Assembly: GCF_012939995.1 (NCBI RefSeq)
Contig: NZ_SPMZ01000075.1
Span: 1 to 57,428, forward strand
Direction of reading: 5' to 3'
Source: Candidatus Competibacter phosphatis
Lineage (GTDB): Bacteria > Pseudomonadota > Gammaproteobacteria > Competibacterales > Competibacteraceae
Length of the DNA: 57,428 nt
The notes under the pieces are model-generated. The model worked only from the letters and a program-made list of their open reading frames with translations, searched no databases and was not told the origin of the DNA. The position numbers were made by a program, and so were the translations under genes. Shown here one piece after another: positions 1 through 8,575 of the stretch. Within the stretch, counting starts at the first letter, position 1, and each line of letters begins with the position of its first letter.

Positions 1-218
1 AGGTATAGTGGGGAAAATCTTTAGGCAAATACCGCCATTGACAACCCGTCTTGTTCAGGTTAAAAAATGGCATTTATCACTTCGCGGAGATCGACTTTAC
101 GGGGCCGACCTGTCGTATAAGGATCGGCTTTTTTTAAAATCGGCTCCAAGATTTCCCATTCTTCATCTGTCAAATCACTGGGATACCTCTTACCAGGAAT
201 TTCTTTTGGCCAAGCCAT
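1..218 (-). pseudogene. IS5-family transposase, N-terminal fragment, frameshifted
   Basis: Read on the minus strand from the ATG at 218, the translation begins MAWPKEIPG and continues with YPSDLTDEEWEIL and a TGRPRK block. This is the typical N-terminal domain (DUF4096-like) of IS5-family DDE transposases. After the residues NAIF the frame closes with a stop. Skipping one base in the A/T run at 60-67 restores LNKTGCQWRYLP, the expected continuation. The gene also runs off the left edge of the window, so the catalytic part is not visible. Its 5' side faces the truncated vWA gene at 299, and insertion of this element plausibly removed the start of that gene. Identification is by family motif; no terminal inverted repeat could be fixed. 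Confidence 0.8.
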
Positions 219-298
219 GCAGCACCTCGAATAGAATCTCTGAAATTAAAATAATCGCCGGATTTTGGCTTATTTTATCAAAAATACTATAATAATAT

Positions 299-1219
299 CA
301 ATGTGTTAGTTTTTGTACAGCTTCTAACCGTCCCCTGGCCGACGTCAACGTGTTGCCGTGCAAGGACGGCTCTCACGAAGTCGTGGTCTGCTTCATGCCC
401 GACCCCGACGTGTTGGTGGGCGAAGGTAACTCCAAGGCATTCTTGGCCTTGGATGCCTCCGCTTCTCTCAAAGCCATGTACGGCGGCGCTACCGTCTTCG
501 ACACCGCCCCCAACTACGTGCAAGCCGTCGCCCGCAAGATGGGCGAAATCCTGACCTCGGTCACCAAGAACGGCAAAGTCTCGGCGCTGTACTGGGCGGT
601 CAGCCCGGACGGCAGCAAAATCGAAATGATCGGTGAATTGGATGATGCGGATTGGACCAAGGTCACCATCAGCGGCCCGAAACGCGAGAAATGGGGACGC
701 GGCACCAAACTGCTACCCGCGATCCAGTACGGCGTGGAGCAGGTTGCCAAAAACGCGGACTGGACCATGGGCGTTATCGTCACCGACGGGATCATCGAAG
801 ACGAACAGGACTGCCTCAACTACTGCCTGAGCGTGGGCAAGGCCATCGCCGACGGCAAGCGCAAGCCCATCAAGCTGGTGCTGATTGGCATCGGTCAGGA
901 TGTGGATGAAGCTCAATTGGAACGCTTCGACGACATGTTCGAGGGCAGCGGTATCGACTACGATCTCTGGTCGCACGGCATGGTGGCTTCGATGCAGGAA
1001 GAGACCGACATCCTGGCGGTGCTTTACGGCGAACTGATGGATGAAGAGGTCACCGTTGCCTCGTCGGGCAGTGTCGAGGATGGTTCCGGCAAAGTGCTGG
1101 CGTCTTGGTCCGATGGGTTGCCCGGCAAGTTCCGGGTTATCTTGCCCAAGGGGCAAAACACCCTCGTGATCCGCACGCCCAACGGCAGCGTCGAGCAGGA
1201 TCTCTCCGAGGCGATTTAG
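299..1219 (+). CDS. vWA-domain protein 1, 5'-truncated
   Basis: The frame is open from 296 and homology to its neighbours is visible from about 320 (NRPLADVNVLPCKDG), so the usual start is missing; GTG 350 is only the first available start codon. A von Willebrand A fold is indicated by a MIDAS-like DxSxS (LALDASASL), a later threonine in RGTKLLP and the aspartate in VTDG. VLIGIGQDVDE and a C-terminal beta-rich tail are shared with the next two genes. vWA domains bind a metal ion and mediate protein-protein contacts; the partner is unknown. It lacks the roughly 60-residue insertion after the first MIDAS motif that proteins 2 and 3 carry, so it is a diverged paralogue. It is probably co-transcribed with the two genes downstream. 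The loss of the 5' end next to an IS5 remnant suggests this copy may be inactive. Confidence 0.75.
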   Translation, partial: QCVSFCTASNRPLADVNVLPCKDGSHEVVVCFMPDPDVLVGEGNSKAFLALDASASLKAMYGGATVFDTAPNYVQAVARKMGEILTSVTKNGKVSALYWAVSPDGSKIEMIGELDDADWTKVTISGPKREKWGRGTKLLPAIQYGVEQVAKNADWTMGVIVTDGIIEDEQDCLNYCLSVGKAIADGKRKPIKLVLIGIGQDVDEAQLERFDDMFEGSGIDYDLWSHGMVASMQEETDILAVLYGELMDEEVTVASSGSVEDGSGKVLASWSDGLPGKFRVILPKGQNTLVIRTPNGSVEQDLSEAI

Positions 1220-1258
1220 CCGCCTCCCCCGCGCCATTCGGCGATGGAGAAGCCCCGC

Positions 1259-2288
1259 ATGAAATCCATCGTGATTCCAGCCGGCCGCACCGCGCCAGAA
1301 TTTGGCAAGGTGACTCTCTGGCCCAATCAAACCGGCCTGAAGGTGGAAATCACCATTCTCAGCGAACCGCAGGGCCGGGAAGCGGAGGGCTGGCGCACCG
1401 GAATCGCCCTGGACGCCAGTTCCTCAATGCAAGACGCCTACGGTCGCCGCTTGCTGGGCAAGGTGCCGCCAGCTCTACTCCAGGAGTACGCCACCAAGGG
1501 TTGGGTGGAAGAACGGCAAGCCGATGGTCGCCCCTTGCGCGTCTTTCAGCGCGCGGCCTACGACGACGCCATCGCGCGTGGCCACTTGAAATTCACCCCG
1601 AACACCGTGGAGCCCTGCGCGCGGGAGTGGATCGCCTATCTGGCCGGTAACCTGGATGCGCACGGCGAAACGGCAGTGATTTATTGGGCATGCGGGTCGG
1701 GTGAACAGATCGAAGTGCTGGGCGACATAGGCGAGGACCGCGCCGCCCAAACCGCGATTCACGGCCCCATCCAAACCACCTTTGGCGTGCAAACACACCT
1801 ACTGCCTGCCCTGCGCTACTTCGCCGACCGCTTCACCGCCGCGCGGCGCGGCATGTACCTGTTTATCACCGATGGGCGGATCGATGATTTCGAGGCTGTT
1901 ACCCGCTATTCCACCCAACTTGCCCAAGCGATTGAAGCCGGCCAACGCCATCCGCTCAAAGCCGTCCTCATCGGACTGGGCGATCAAATCGATCCCACCC
2001 AGATGGAGGCATTGGACACGCTGGATACCGGCACGGCCATTGACGTATGGGATTGTAAATACGCTGGAGAAATACGCTCCCTGCGCGACATCTTTGCCGA
2101 AGTGGTCAGCGAGCACCAAACCGTCGCGCCCACCGCGACCGTGTACGACCACCAAGGCGCCGTCATCAAGAGATATACCGACGGCGTGCCCGCCCGTCTT
2201 CAGCTTGAACTACCCCCCGGGCTGCACGGCCTTCGAACTCGATGTGTTGGGGCGACGCATCCGCCAGTCACTTTCGCTTCATCCCTGA
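1259..2288 (+). CDS. vWA-domain protein 2 (C-terminal frameshift)
   Basis: This is the second paralogue. ATG 1259 (MKSIVIPAG) is preferred over ATG 1244 because GGAG lies 9 bases upstream of it. It carries the MIDAS-like ALDASSSMQ motif, then an insertion region (residues about 65-125), THLLPALRYFADRF, and LFITDGRIDD for the metal-binding aspartate. VLIGLGDQIDPTQMEALD and IFAEVVSEHQ match protein 3 closely. At the C6 run at 2213-2218 the frame shifts. Removing one C gives FELDVLGRRIRQS and a stop at 2288, matching the end of protein 3; without correction the frame runs on to 2449 through the next gene. The start of protein 3 lies 17 bases after the corrected stop, as expected in an operon. 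A role in regulated protein assembly or stress response is inference only. Confidence 0.75.
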
Positions 2289-2304
2289 TCGCAGGAATAT
2301 CGCC

Positions 2305-3411
2305 ATGTCGCTATGGAATAAATTATTCGGCAACAAACCACCATCAATCTCGAATCCGGCCGTTCCTCAGCTCACTCTCGGCAGAAACCGGCAACTACCT
2401 AGTCAGCAGGTTGCTTCTGAATTCGGCGAAGTCGACGTGCAACCAATAGGTAGCTATAACCGGATTCTCTTTACCATCTTGATGGAACCCACCGGCACGG
2501 AAGCGGAAGGCTGGCAAACCGGCGTAGCGCTGGACGCCAGCGCCTCCATGCAAGGGGCGTTCGGCCGATTGCTGTTGCCGGGGCCGAAAGGTCCCTTACC
2601 GGAATCACTCCAGACACAATACGAACACGAGGGCTGGATCACTAAAACACAGCAGGATGGCGGCAGCTACCTCATGTATTCCATGCCCGCCGTGCAAGAT
2701 GCCCTGGAGCGCGGTCATTTTGTATACACCCAGAATGAAGTGGAACCTCAGGCGCGTGCTTTCACCGCCTATCTGGCCGACAATCTCGACGCCGATGGCG
2801 GTACCACCGTGATCTACTGGGCGTGCGGCGATGGCACGCGAGTTGAAATCGTCGGAGACCTGACGGGAAAAGATTGCCAGCAAGCCGCATTTATCGGCCC
2901 CAGCAGTCTGGAATTCGGCAACGCCACCCATTTGACTCCCGCCGTGCGCTATTTTGCCGAACGCTTTCGAGATGCCAAACGAGGCATGTACCTCTTCATC
3001 ACCGACGGCCGCCTTGACGATCTGGAAGCGGTCAAGCGCTATACCATCGATCTTTGTCGAGAGATCGAGCAAGGGCGCCGCAATCCGCTCAAGTGTGTGT
3101 TGATCGGGTTAGGTGAAGAGATCGACGAGGAGCAAATGGAAGAACTCGACGATTTGGATTCAGGAACGGATGTGGATATCTGGGATCACAAGATCGCCAA
3201 TGAAATGCGTGACTTAAAGGAAATTTTTGCCGAAGTGGTAAGCGAAAACCAAATCATCGCTCCCACCGCCCGCATTTACGATTCGGACGGACAAATCATC
3301 AGGAATTTCACCGACGGTTTGCCGGCCAAGGTGACCTTTGACTTACCTCAGCGTTCGACCTGGTTTGAACTCGAAGTGGCTGGCAGACGGATACGGCAAT
3401 CTATCATCTGA
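2305..3411 (+). CDS. vWA-domain protein 3
   Basis: This intact 368-residue paralogue begins at ATG 2305 (MSLWNKLFG), preceded by AGGA at good spacing. The N-terminal 30 residues differ from protein 2; the rest aligns with it. Visible elements are ALDASASMQ (MIDAS), a variable insertion, a conserved YWACGDG strand, THLTPAVRYFAERF, LFITDGRLDD, VLIGLGEEIDEEQMEELDDLDSGT, IFAEVVSENQ and a terminal FELEVAGRRIRQS. It has no signal peptide or membrane segment, so it is probably cytoplasmic. Three tandem vWA paralogues without a recognisable kinase, phosphatase or MoxR ATPase next to them is uncommon; TerY-type and MoxR-linked vWA proteins are the nearest concept. The function is not known to me. Confidence 0.8.
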   Translation: MSLWNKLFGNKPPSISNPAVPQLTLGRNRQLPSQQVASEFGEVDVQPIGSYNRILFTILMEPTGTEAEGWQTGVALDASASMQGAFGRLLLPGPKGPLPESLQTQYEHEGWITKTQQDGGSYLMYSMPAVQDALERGHFVYTQNEVEPQARAFTAYLADNLDADGGTTVIYWACGDGTRVEIVGDLTGKDCQQAAFIGPSSLEFGNATHLTPAVRYFAERFRDAKRGMYLFITDGRLDDLEAVKRYTIDLCREIEQGRRNPLKCVLIGLGEEIDEEQMEELDDLDSGTDVDIWDHKIANEMRDLKEIFAEVVSENQIIAPTARIYDSDGQIIRNFTDGLPAKVTFDLPQRSTWFELEVAGRRIRQSII

Positions 3412-3479
3412 GTTTTTCATATCTTACGGGGCACATTGCCCGCGCTGGTGTCGAATGTGATCAAGGCTCATATATGGTC

Positions 3480-3935
3480 GCCTCGGTTTGCTCAAGCATC
3501 AATCGATGACGGCGAGACGAGGAAGATTGCGGCCATATACATGGACTCGCTCCCGTTTGCCACGGGATTTCGTCTGTTGGCTGAGGGTAGCCGTCCGTCG
3601 CGGGACCAGACCCAGCCAATCCGCGAACTGGCGTCCGTTTTTAAAGGCCTTTGCATCCCCGATACTGGCCAGGAGGGCGCTCGCGATCAGAGGACCGACC
3701 CCGCGCGTACTTGCTCCAGTCGGCAACTTGGTGATGAGACGCGAGGAAGCTGCTGGATCTGCCGATCATAATGAGCGATACGTTCATCCAAGACCACCAA
3801 GTGCTCATATAACTCCGCGAACATCTGCCGTGTCAGCACGGTCAGGTCATTGTCAGCATCCTCCAGGATCGCGGGGAGCAGCTTACGCACCTGGGCTGGC
3901 GTAAGCTGCATCTGGACGTGGATGCCGAAAATCAC
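3480..3935 (-). pseudogene. IS110-family transposase remnant
   Basis: Two overlapping minus-strand frames belong together. The first contains LLPAILEDADNDLT and a helical YEHLVVLDERIAHYDRQIQQL, as found before the C-terminal domain of IS110 transposases. The second contains GVGPLIASALLASIGD and FADWLGLVPR, the helix-hairpin-helix-like C-terminal (transposase_20) signature. The switch of frame near 3700 and the lack of the N-terminal DEDD domain show this is a broken fragment. Its 5' end abuts the IS5-type fragment on the opposite strand near 3906-3921, so the two remnants are fused back to back. Confidence 0.8.
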
Positions 3936-4400
3936 GAGGCAATCGCCGTAGATTTAAAAGCTGCGTTCGTCGGCGATGCCGAGGTCTTGCCGGCGCTGCT
4001 GGAGTCACTGCCCGCCGATGGGCCGGTCACCGCTGTCGCCGCCGATGGGGCCTACGATACCCGGACCGGCCACGCTGCCCTCCTGAACCGTCAGGCCGCC
4101 GCCTTAATTCCGCCCCGCGCCGACGCGGTGGCGTGGTCGCCGCTGGCGGATGGGCGAACCCATCCACGCACCGCCATGGTCGAACACCTCCGGCAACAGG
4201 GTTCCAAGTCGTGGAAAATCGAGAGCGGTTACCACCGCCGCAGTCTGGCCGAAACGGCCATGTTTCGCCTCAAAACACGCTTTGACGACCCTTTGCGCAA
4301 CCGCCGTTTCGACACCCAGACCACCTCAGCTTAGGCACGCCTGGCCGCCATGAACATCATGACGCGGCTCGGTATGCCCGATACCGTCGTGGCTTGCTAA
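3921..4400 (+). pseudogene. IS5-family transposase, C-terminal fragment
   Basis: The plus-strand frame carries AVAADGAYDTRTGH (the second catalytic aspartate region of an IS4/IS5 DDE transposase) and SGYHRRSLAETAMFRLKTRF (the conserved C-terminal Y-(2)R-(3)E-(6)K region). The N-terminal third is missing. An in-frame TAG at 4332-4334 interrupts the tail, which then continues as ARLAAMNIMTRLGMPD to a natural stop at 4400. It is a dead remnant, distinct from the IS5 piece at the left edge. Confidence 0.8.
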
Positions 4401-4423
4401 ACCCAAACCCCATCAGACAAACC

Positions 4424-4840
4424 TCATCCTTCATCCGATTTATGTAATAAAGCCCTGTCGATCCACCAATCATTGCGCCCACCAGCTTTCACTAGAGTCA
4501 ATCGAAGAGAAATGCGAACTTCTTTTCTTTTACCCTGATACTGAAAGCTTACGTCCACCTCTGATGAATCATTGCCGATAAATCTTGATTGAATTGTGTT
4601 AACAACCAGACCGCCTTGATTAGCTTCTCTCCACCAGGCTACGTAACCATCATAGCCATTCCGTTGTCGATCTTGAAACGCTGGAGACAAGTAAGCCCAT
4701 GCTTCATCATAATGTTCTGTCTTAATTGCATTAAAGTAGTCCCTTACAAATTGCATTGAGGACCTCTGTGCAGGTAATTTTTCCACATTAATAGCAGGAT
4801 TGTATGTTTTCCATATTATAAGTCCAACCCAGGACATCAA
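4424..4840 (-). CDS. Hypothetical protein, possible NTF2-like fold
   Basis: The 138-residue product has a hydrophobic N-terminus (WVGLIIW), then an alpha+beta pattern starting FVRDYFNAIKTEHYDEAWAYLSPAF and ending in a strand with WWIDRALL. The phrase DEAWAYLSPAFQ resembles NTF2-like domains found at the C-terminus of bacterial protein kinases and in secreted proteins. The single N-terminal hydrophobic stretch suggests membrane anchoring with the domain outside. It is last in the five-gene minus-strand cluster that begins at 9481. It is AT-richer than the flanking vWA genes, in line with a shared origin with that cluster. Confidence 0.5.
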   Translation of the reverse strand: MMSWVGLIIWKTYNPAINVEKLPAQRSSMQFVRDYFNAIKTEHYDEAWAYLSPAFQDRQRNGYDGYVAWWREANQGGLVVNTIQSRFIGNDSSEVDVSFQYQGKRKEVRISLRLTLVKAGGRNDWWIDRALLHKSDEG

Positions 4841-4932
4841 AAAAAACTAATCCAAATCCAAAAAATCAATCGTTTAGATAACCACCGAATCTTCAAAGAA
4901 AAAAACCAATAATTTATTTAGCCCACGAGCAA

Positions 4933-5245
4933 TTAAATCCCCTGCACGTACGAAAAAAACGAAGTGCATCCCCGTACATATAGGACACTAGGAACACAGT
5001 CCCTCTTTTTTTCGCGAAGGATTGAACTTAGCAAGCTCTCCGGGAAAACTAATAGGTCAGCCACAGCAATCATGATGAGATTTAATAACCGTCCCATTAC
5101 CGCGAGCATAAAAGGTAGCACACGCAGCAGAAGCAACGAAACCAGCAGTACCACCATTCCCACTATGAAAATGTAGCGCGAAAAAATCGGGCACTTCAGC
5201 TAACAGCTTCCATATGTCTAGCCCTGCAATCTCTAAAGGATTCAC
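4933..5245 (-). CDS. Small membrane protein, frameshifted
   Basis: A GTG start at 5245 gives MNPLEIAGLDIWKLLAEVPDF. In the T6 run (A6 on the plus strand at 5181-5186) the reading frame is lost. Dropping one base continues as RYIFIVGMVVLLVSLLLLRV, then a second hydrophobic stretch (LLNLIMIAVADLLVF) and a basic tail to the stop at 4933. The joined product is about 103 residues with two membrane helices. It lies between the SPFH-like and NTF2-like genes of the hydrolase/NTPase cluster. I do not recognise a family. The clean continuity across one homopolymer base favours a sequencing or recent indel over two separate genes. Confidence 0.55.
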
Positions 5246-5251
5246 TGTTAC

Positions 5252-5282
5252 AGCCTAATTGGTCATTTTGACCAATTAGGCT
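5252..5282. promoter_or_regulatory. Perfect 14-bp stem hairpin between two genes
   Basis: The left arm AGCCTAATTGGTCA (5252-5265) pairs perfectly with the right arm (5269-5282) across a three-base loop. It overlaps the stop codon of the SPFH-like gene and ends 7 bases before the GTG start of the membrane-protein gene. On the minus strand no U-tract follows, so it is not a classic terminator in the direction of the operon. In plus orientation a T-run follows only after about 10 bases. It could be an attenuator, an mRNA processing or stability element, or a protein-binding palindrome. Confidence 0.7.
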
Positions 5283-6214
5283 CCTCTGTTTCTTTTTTTA
5301 TCTTGTATTGCCTCTAGGTTGTTCTCGTCAGAATTGCTGGTATCAATAGCAATACTTAATGCTGTCTCTGGCGGCTCTCCATTGCTAGTCTTTCTCATGC
5401 CAGGTAAAGCAACAGATTTTTCAACTGATGATTTTAACCCGGGTAAAAGTCCTTGTAATAAACGCTTCACTTCACTTTCAAGCTGCCATCCTTCTATAGC
5501 ATTCGAACGCAATAAGGTCTCCAATATAGTAACTCCATGAGCCCTGTCTAATCTTTCTCGCTCGGTAAGATAGTCCAGTACCTGTTTTGCTTCTTCCCGA
5601 TGACCTACAAGATAATGCGCTAACAAGGCTATATCACCAGTTTCAATAAGATTTACATAGTTTGTTTGAGCAGCCTCTGCTTTCAATTGTGCTATTGCCT
5701 CTTCGTCAGGTGAAGCTTTACATGTTACCCGGATAACCTTGAAACCATTTTCGCTGACAGCCTCGATCACGGCTTCCTTCATTTTACGTTCCGCATCCCC
5801 TGTATCCTTGATTTCACAGTCTCGGCCGACTGGTCGAATTACATCCTCAATAGGACTTATCAACCATTGAGCAACATCTGTAATGTTCCGCTCCACGATA
5901 AGTTGCGGCTGATCAACCAAGCAGCGAAAGGCAATCTCAACATGAAATTTCATTAGCTCGTTCTTGCTGGGAACACTGAAGGATAATCTTAGGGGGTGTT
6001 CTGTCACATCGACTCGATAGGCTAGCTTGTAGGTCCATCGTGACTCTCCCCAGGTTATAGTCCGCTCGCCTTGCTTGCATGTCAGTAACGGCCGATTGGG
6101 ACCAGAAAAAACAAACGCCTCTCCTGGTTTTGGCATCAAAGCTGGCTTAAGCCAGCCTCTTTTTGATAAATCTTCTTCGCCCAAAATTGGGTTATATGTT
6201 TCTGGCTCGACCAT
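5276..6214 (-). CDS. SPFH/Band-7-like protein
   Basis: The product has 312 residues. Residues about 60-190 have the pattern of an SPFH (stomatin/prohibitin/flotillin) domain: RLSFSVPSKNELMKFHVEIAF, then a V-D-x-P-x-x-x-VERNITDV segment, an alpha-helical E-rich stretch (DAERKMKEAV) and GFKVIRVTCKASPDEEAIAQ. The remaining third is helical (LLAHYLVGHREEAKQVLDYL and later EVKRLLQGLLPG) with a polar tail. There is no clear N-terminal membrane helix, unlike classical SPFH proteins. SPFH proteins form ring or cage scaffolds at membranes; recruitment of the upstream NTPase or hydrolase to the membrane is my inference. It is third in the cluster, about 200 bases after the NTPase gene. Confidence 0.55.
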   Translation of the reverse strand: MVEPETYNPILGEEDLSKRGWLKPALMPKPGEAFVFSGPNRPLLTCKQGERTITWGESRWTYKLAYRVDVTEHPLRLSFSVPSKNELMKFHVEIAFRCLVDQPQLIVERNITDVAQWLISPIEDVIRPVGRDCEIKDTGDAERKMKEAVIEAVSENGFKVIRVTCKASPDEEAIAQLKAEAAQTNYVNLIETGDIALLAHYLVGHREEAKQVLDYLTERERLDRAHGVTILETLLRSNAIEGWQLESEVKRLLQGLLPGLKSSVEKSVALPGMRKTSNGEPPETALSIAIDTSNSDENNLEAIQDKKRNRGA

Positions 6215-6420
6215 ATCGTATGCCCTTCGAATAAATCAAAAAATTTCTACGTGCTATTACTAACTAGTGATGCTAGTTTTATTCAGTAAGCCATTGATTT
6301 TCATGAGAGCCGATCTCTGGGCGCCATCAATATTTGTCCTATAAGCAATTGAATTTCAAGTAAAAAAACAAACTACCACCAAAGGTTACTATCAAATGTT
6401 CTGCAATTTTTTCCCAAATC

Positions 6421-8564
6421 TTAGCTGCAGTATTTCTTCGATCCTTCAATGCCCAACGCTGTAAGTGATGATCGATCCGTTCTTTTTTCAAGTGCTGATC
6501 CAGAAACCCTGAGGCGATATAAGATGCTCCCCAGTACTGGGTACCAGCGAGAATCAGCGTCGGCTAAATCGAGCCAATATCTAATTTCTTCAAGCGCTAA
6601 ACTCCGTGTGTCAAGCATATTTAGCACGTACCTTAGTAGAGCTACCGTGACCGTTTGATAGACACGCTTGTTGGGGTTAACAGCCTGTTCGTGGTGTTTC
6701 TGTTCCTCCAAAAGCAACCATAACAGCGTAGGAACTTCAGTGTCGCCGGGGTTCGGGATTATCCTCGATTGTTGCATCAAGCACCAAAATACTAGTGCAC
6801 TAACCCGCCGTTCCTTTCTAGTTTTCGCCTCTTCTGCCCAACTTTGCAGCGTGATGAGGACCATTAGATAGCGACTCGGTTGCAGCCCCCCCGAGCTGAA
6901 AAAACCATCGTAACAGCCGTACCTACACCCAAAATCAATGCATCACTCCCAGAATTCGCGATCGTATGCAAGTCTCGCATGGAAGCGTCAGGGAACCGCC
7001 ATGAGACATAACCAAGTGCTAGAACAGCCGTCCAGCATAGAGAAGGGCTATCAGTCAATCTCGACCAATGACGAAGTAGTTTCAATACTTGGGGCGCTAA
7101 ATTGTTATCCTGTGCTGCAACGCTTAGGGATAGTGCTGCAAGCGCCCAAAGATTTGAATCATCTGACTTCGCCCAATTCCGTACCACATCATCTAAAACA
7201 GTTCTGAAATCATGTCGACTCAAGGTTCCAACTGCAACAGCTAGACGCTGCCGAACTTCGGTTCTATGATATATCCCAAGCTGGTAAATCCACTGTAACA
7301 ACGTCTTTCTCAAATTAGCGTATTCATGCCATACATAAGCGAGTACGGCTGGTTGATAGCCTGGATTTTTCAGGCTAACAATCTCTATTGGACTTAGGCC
7401 CCATTCAGTATTTTCCTGCCCTTGTTGTAATTGCGCCCAAGTATCCTGCAAGAGCTCTGTGCGGGTCTTATCGAAGGTTGATTCAACCGGAGAAGATTCA
7501 GTGGAATTAGGCATGGTGCACAACATCTTTATCAGACGCTCACTCTCTTCTTCTACCACTTGGTATTTGACTCCGCTGAGAACAGATAACGTAATTAGAA
7601 ATACACGCTGTCGAAGGTCGCGATGGTCATGAAACCATGATTCAACCGCTTGCTGTATGTGGACGCCAAGCAAGAAAATTGCGTCGGATAGTGATAATTC
7701 ATTCCTGGCAACTTTTGCCAACAAGAAGGCAAAACGATCTATATCAGATGGATTAGATATTTCGGTTAAAGTTGATTGGACTTCACTGGTACTGAGCAAC
7801 TTGTCAGCAAGCTGCGCATCTGGCATGTGCCATTCCAAGTGCCTTGCCAGTGTCATCTGTCTGTCCGGAAGATCTTGCCATGTCAACAGATAATCATCTT
7901 GCAGATGCGACAAATCCAAGTAATAAGGATCGGCAGTGATAATAAAATAGCTATCTTGTTGCTTTAATATATCGCTTAAATGTCTTAGGATATGCTGAGT
8001 TACTCTAAGTCCTGACGTTTCCGTAGGGCGCAAAGAATTAATAATATAAGCCTTGCCGACCGCATAATTAAATGTTGCTAGGTCTAAGATAGTGGGATCT
8101 AATTCTAGTATTTCACTGATATTTACTTGAGTCAGCAAACGAATCGCAGATGCCCGTTTACCGAGTTTCGTGGAACCGTAAAGTATGACGAGACGTTTTT
8201 TGTTGGAGTATCTGTAATGCATTGCAAAACTTAGAGGTCTCTACATAAACCCGTGATATTTTCTTCAAATCCTCGATGGAAACCTGGGCGACGACTTCCT
8301 TGGCGGAAGTAATGGTCGGTTTTCGATAATCGCCTCCGATTACGGAACCATGTACAAAAGCATTTTCTCCAAACTGATTGCCGATGGTTCGCGCATCGAT
8401 ATAGATACTCTTCAATTCTTTTAGGTGCTTGCGGATATCGTCATTTTTTGGATATGCCATCCAAAAAAAACTTCAAAGTTGAAGCCAGCGGCTCCGGACT
8501 TGACGGCGGATGCGGATGCGGATGCGGCACCTTCGGACTTGGATTGTTCAGTAGATGGATCCAT
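6421..8564 (-). CDS. Conflict-type P-loop NTPase with motif-bearing N-terminus (frameshifted)
   Basis: Three frames join into one protein of about 710 residues. The likely start is ATG 8564, 12 bases after the hydrolase stop; it begins MDPSTEQSKSEGAASASASA, a low-complexity lead. A T8 run (8463-8470) shifts to the frame with AYPKNDDIRKHLKELKSIYIDA followed by TIGNQFGENAFVHGSVIGGD. A T6 run (8196-8201) shifts into RLVILYGSTKLGKRASAIRLL, a Walker A-like loop with GKR in place of GK[ST]. FIITAD is a plausible Walker B strand. A C7 run (6886-6892) leads to the last 150 residues. The C-terminal half is helical and HEAT-like (LWALAALSLSVAAQ). This layout resembles NACHT/STAND-type sensors in conflict systems. 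The pieces could alternatively be translated separately. Confidence 0.65.
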
Positions 8565-8575
8565 AGTATCAAGCG

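Noticed and set aside
4964..5176. Plus-strand frame opposite the small membrane protein
   Set aside because: No ribosome site and no protein-like features. The minus strand gives clear membrane helices.
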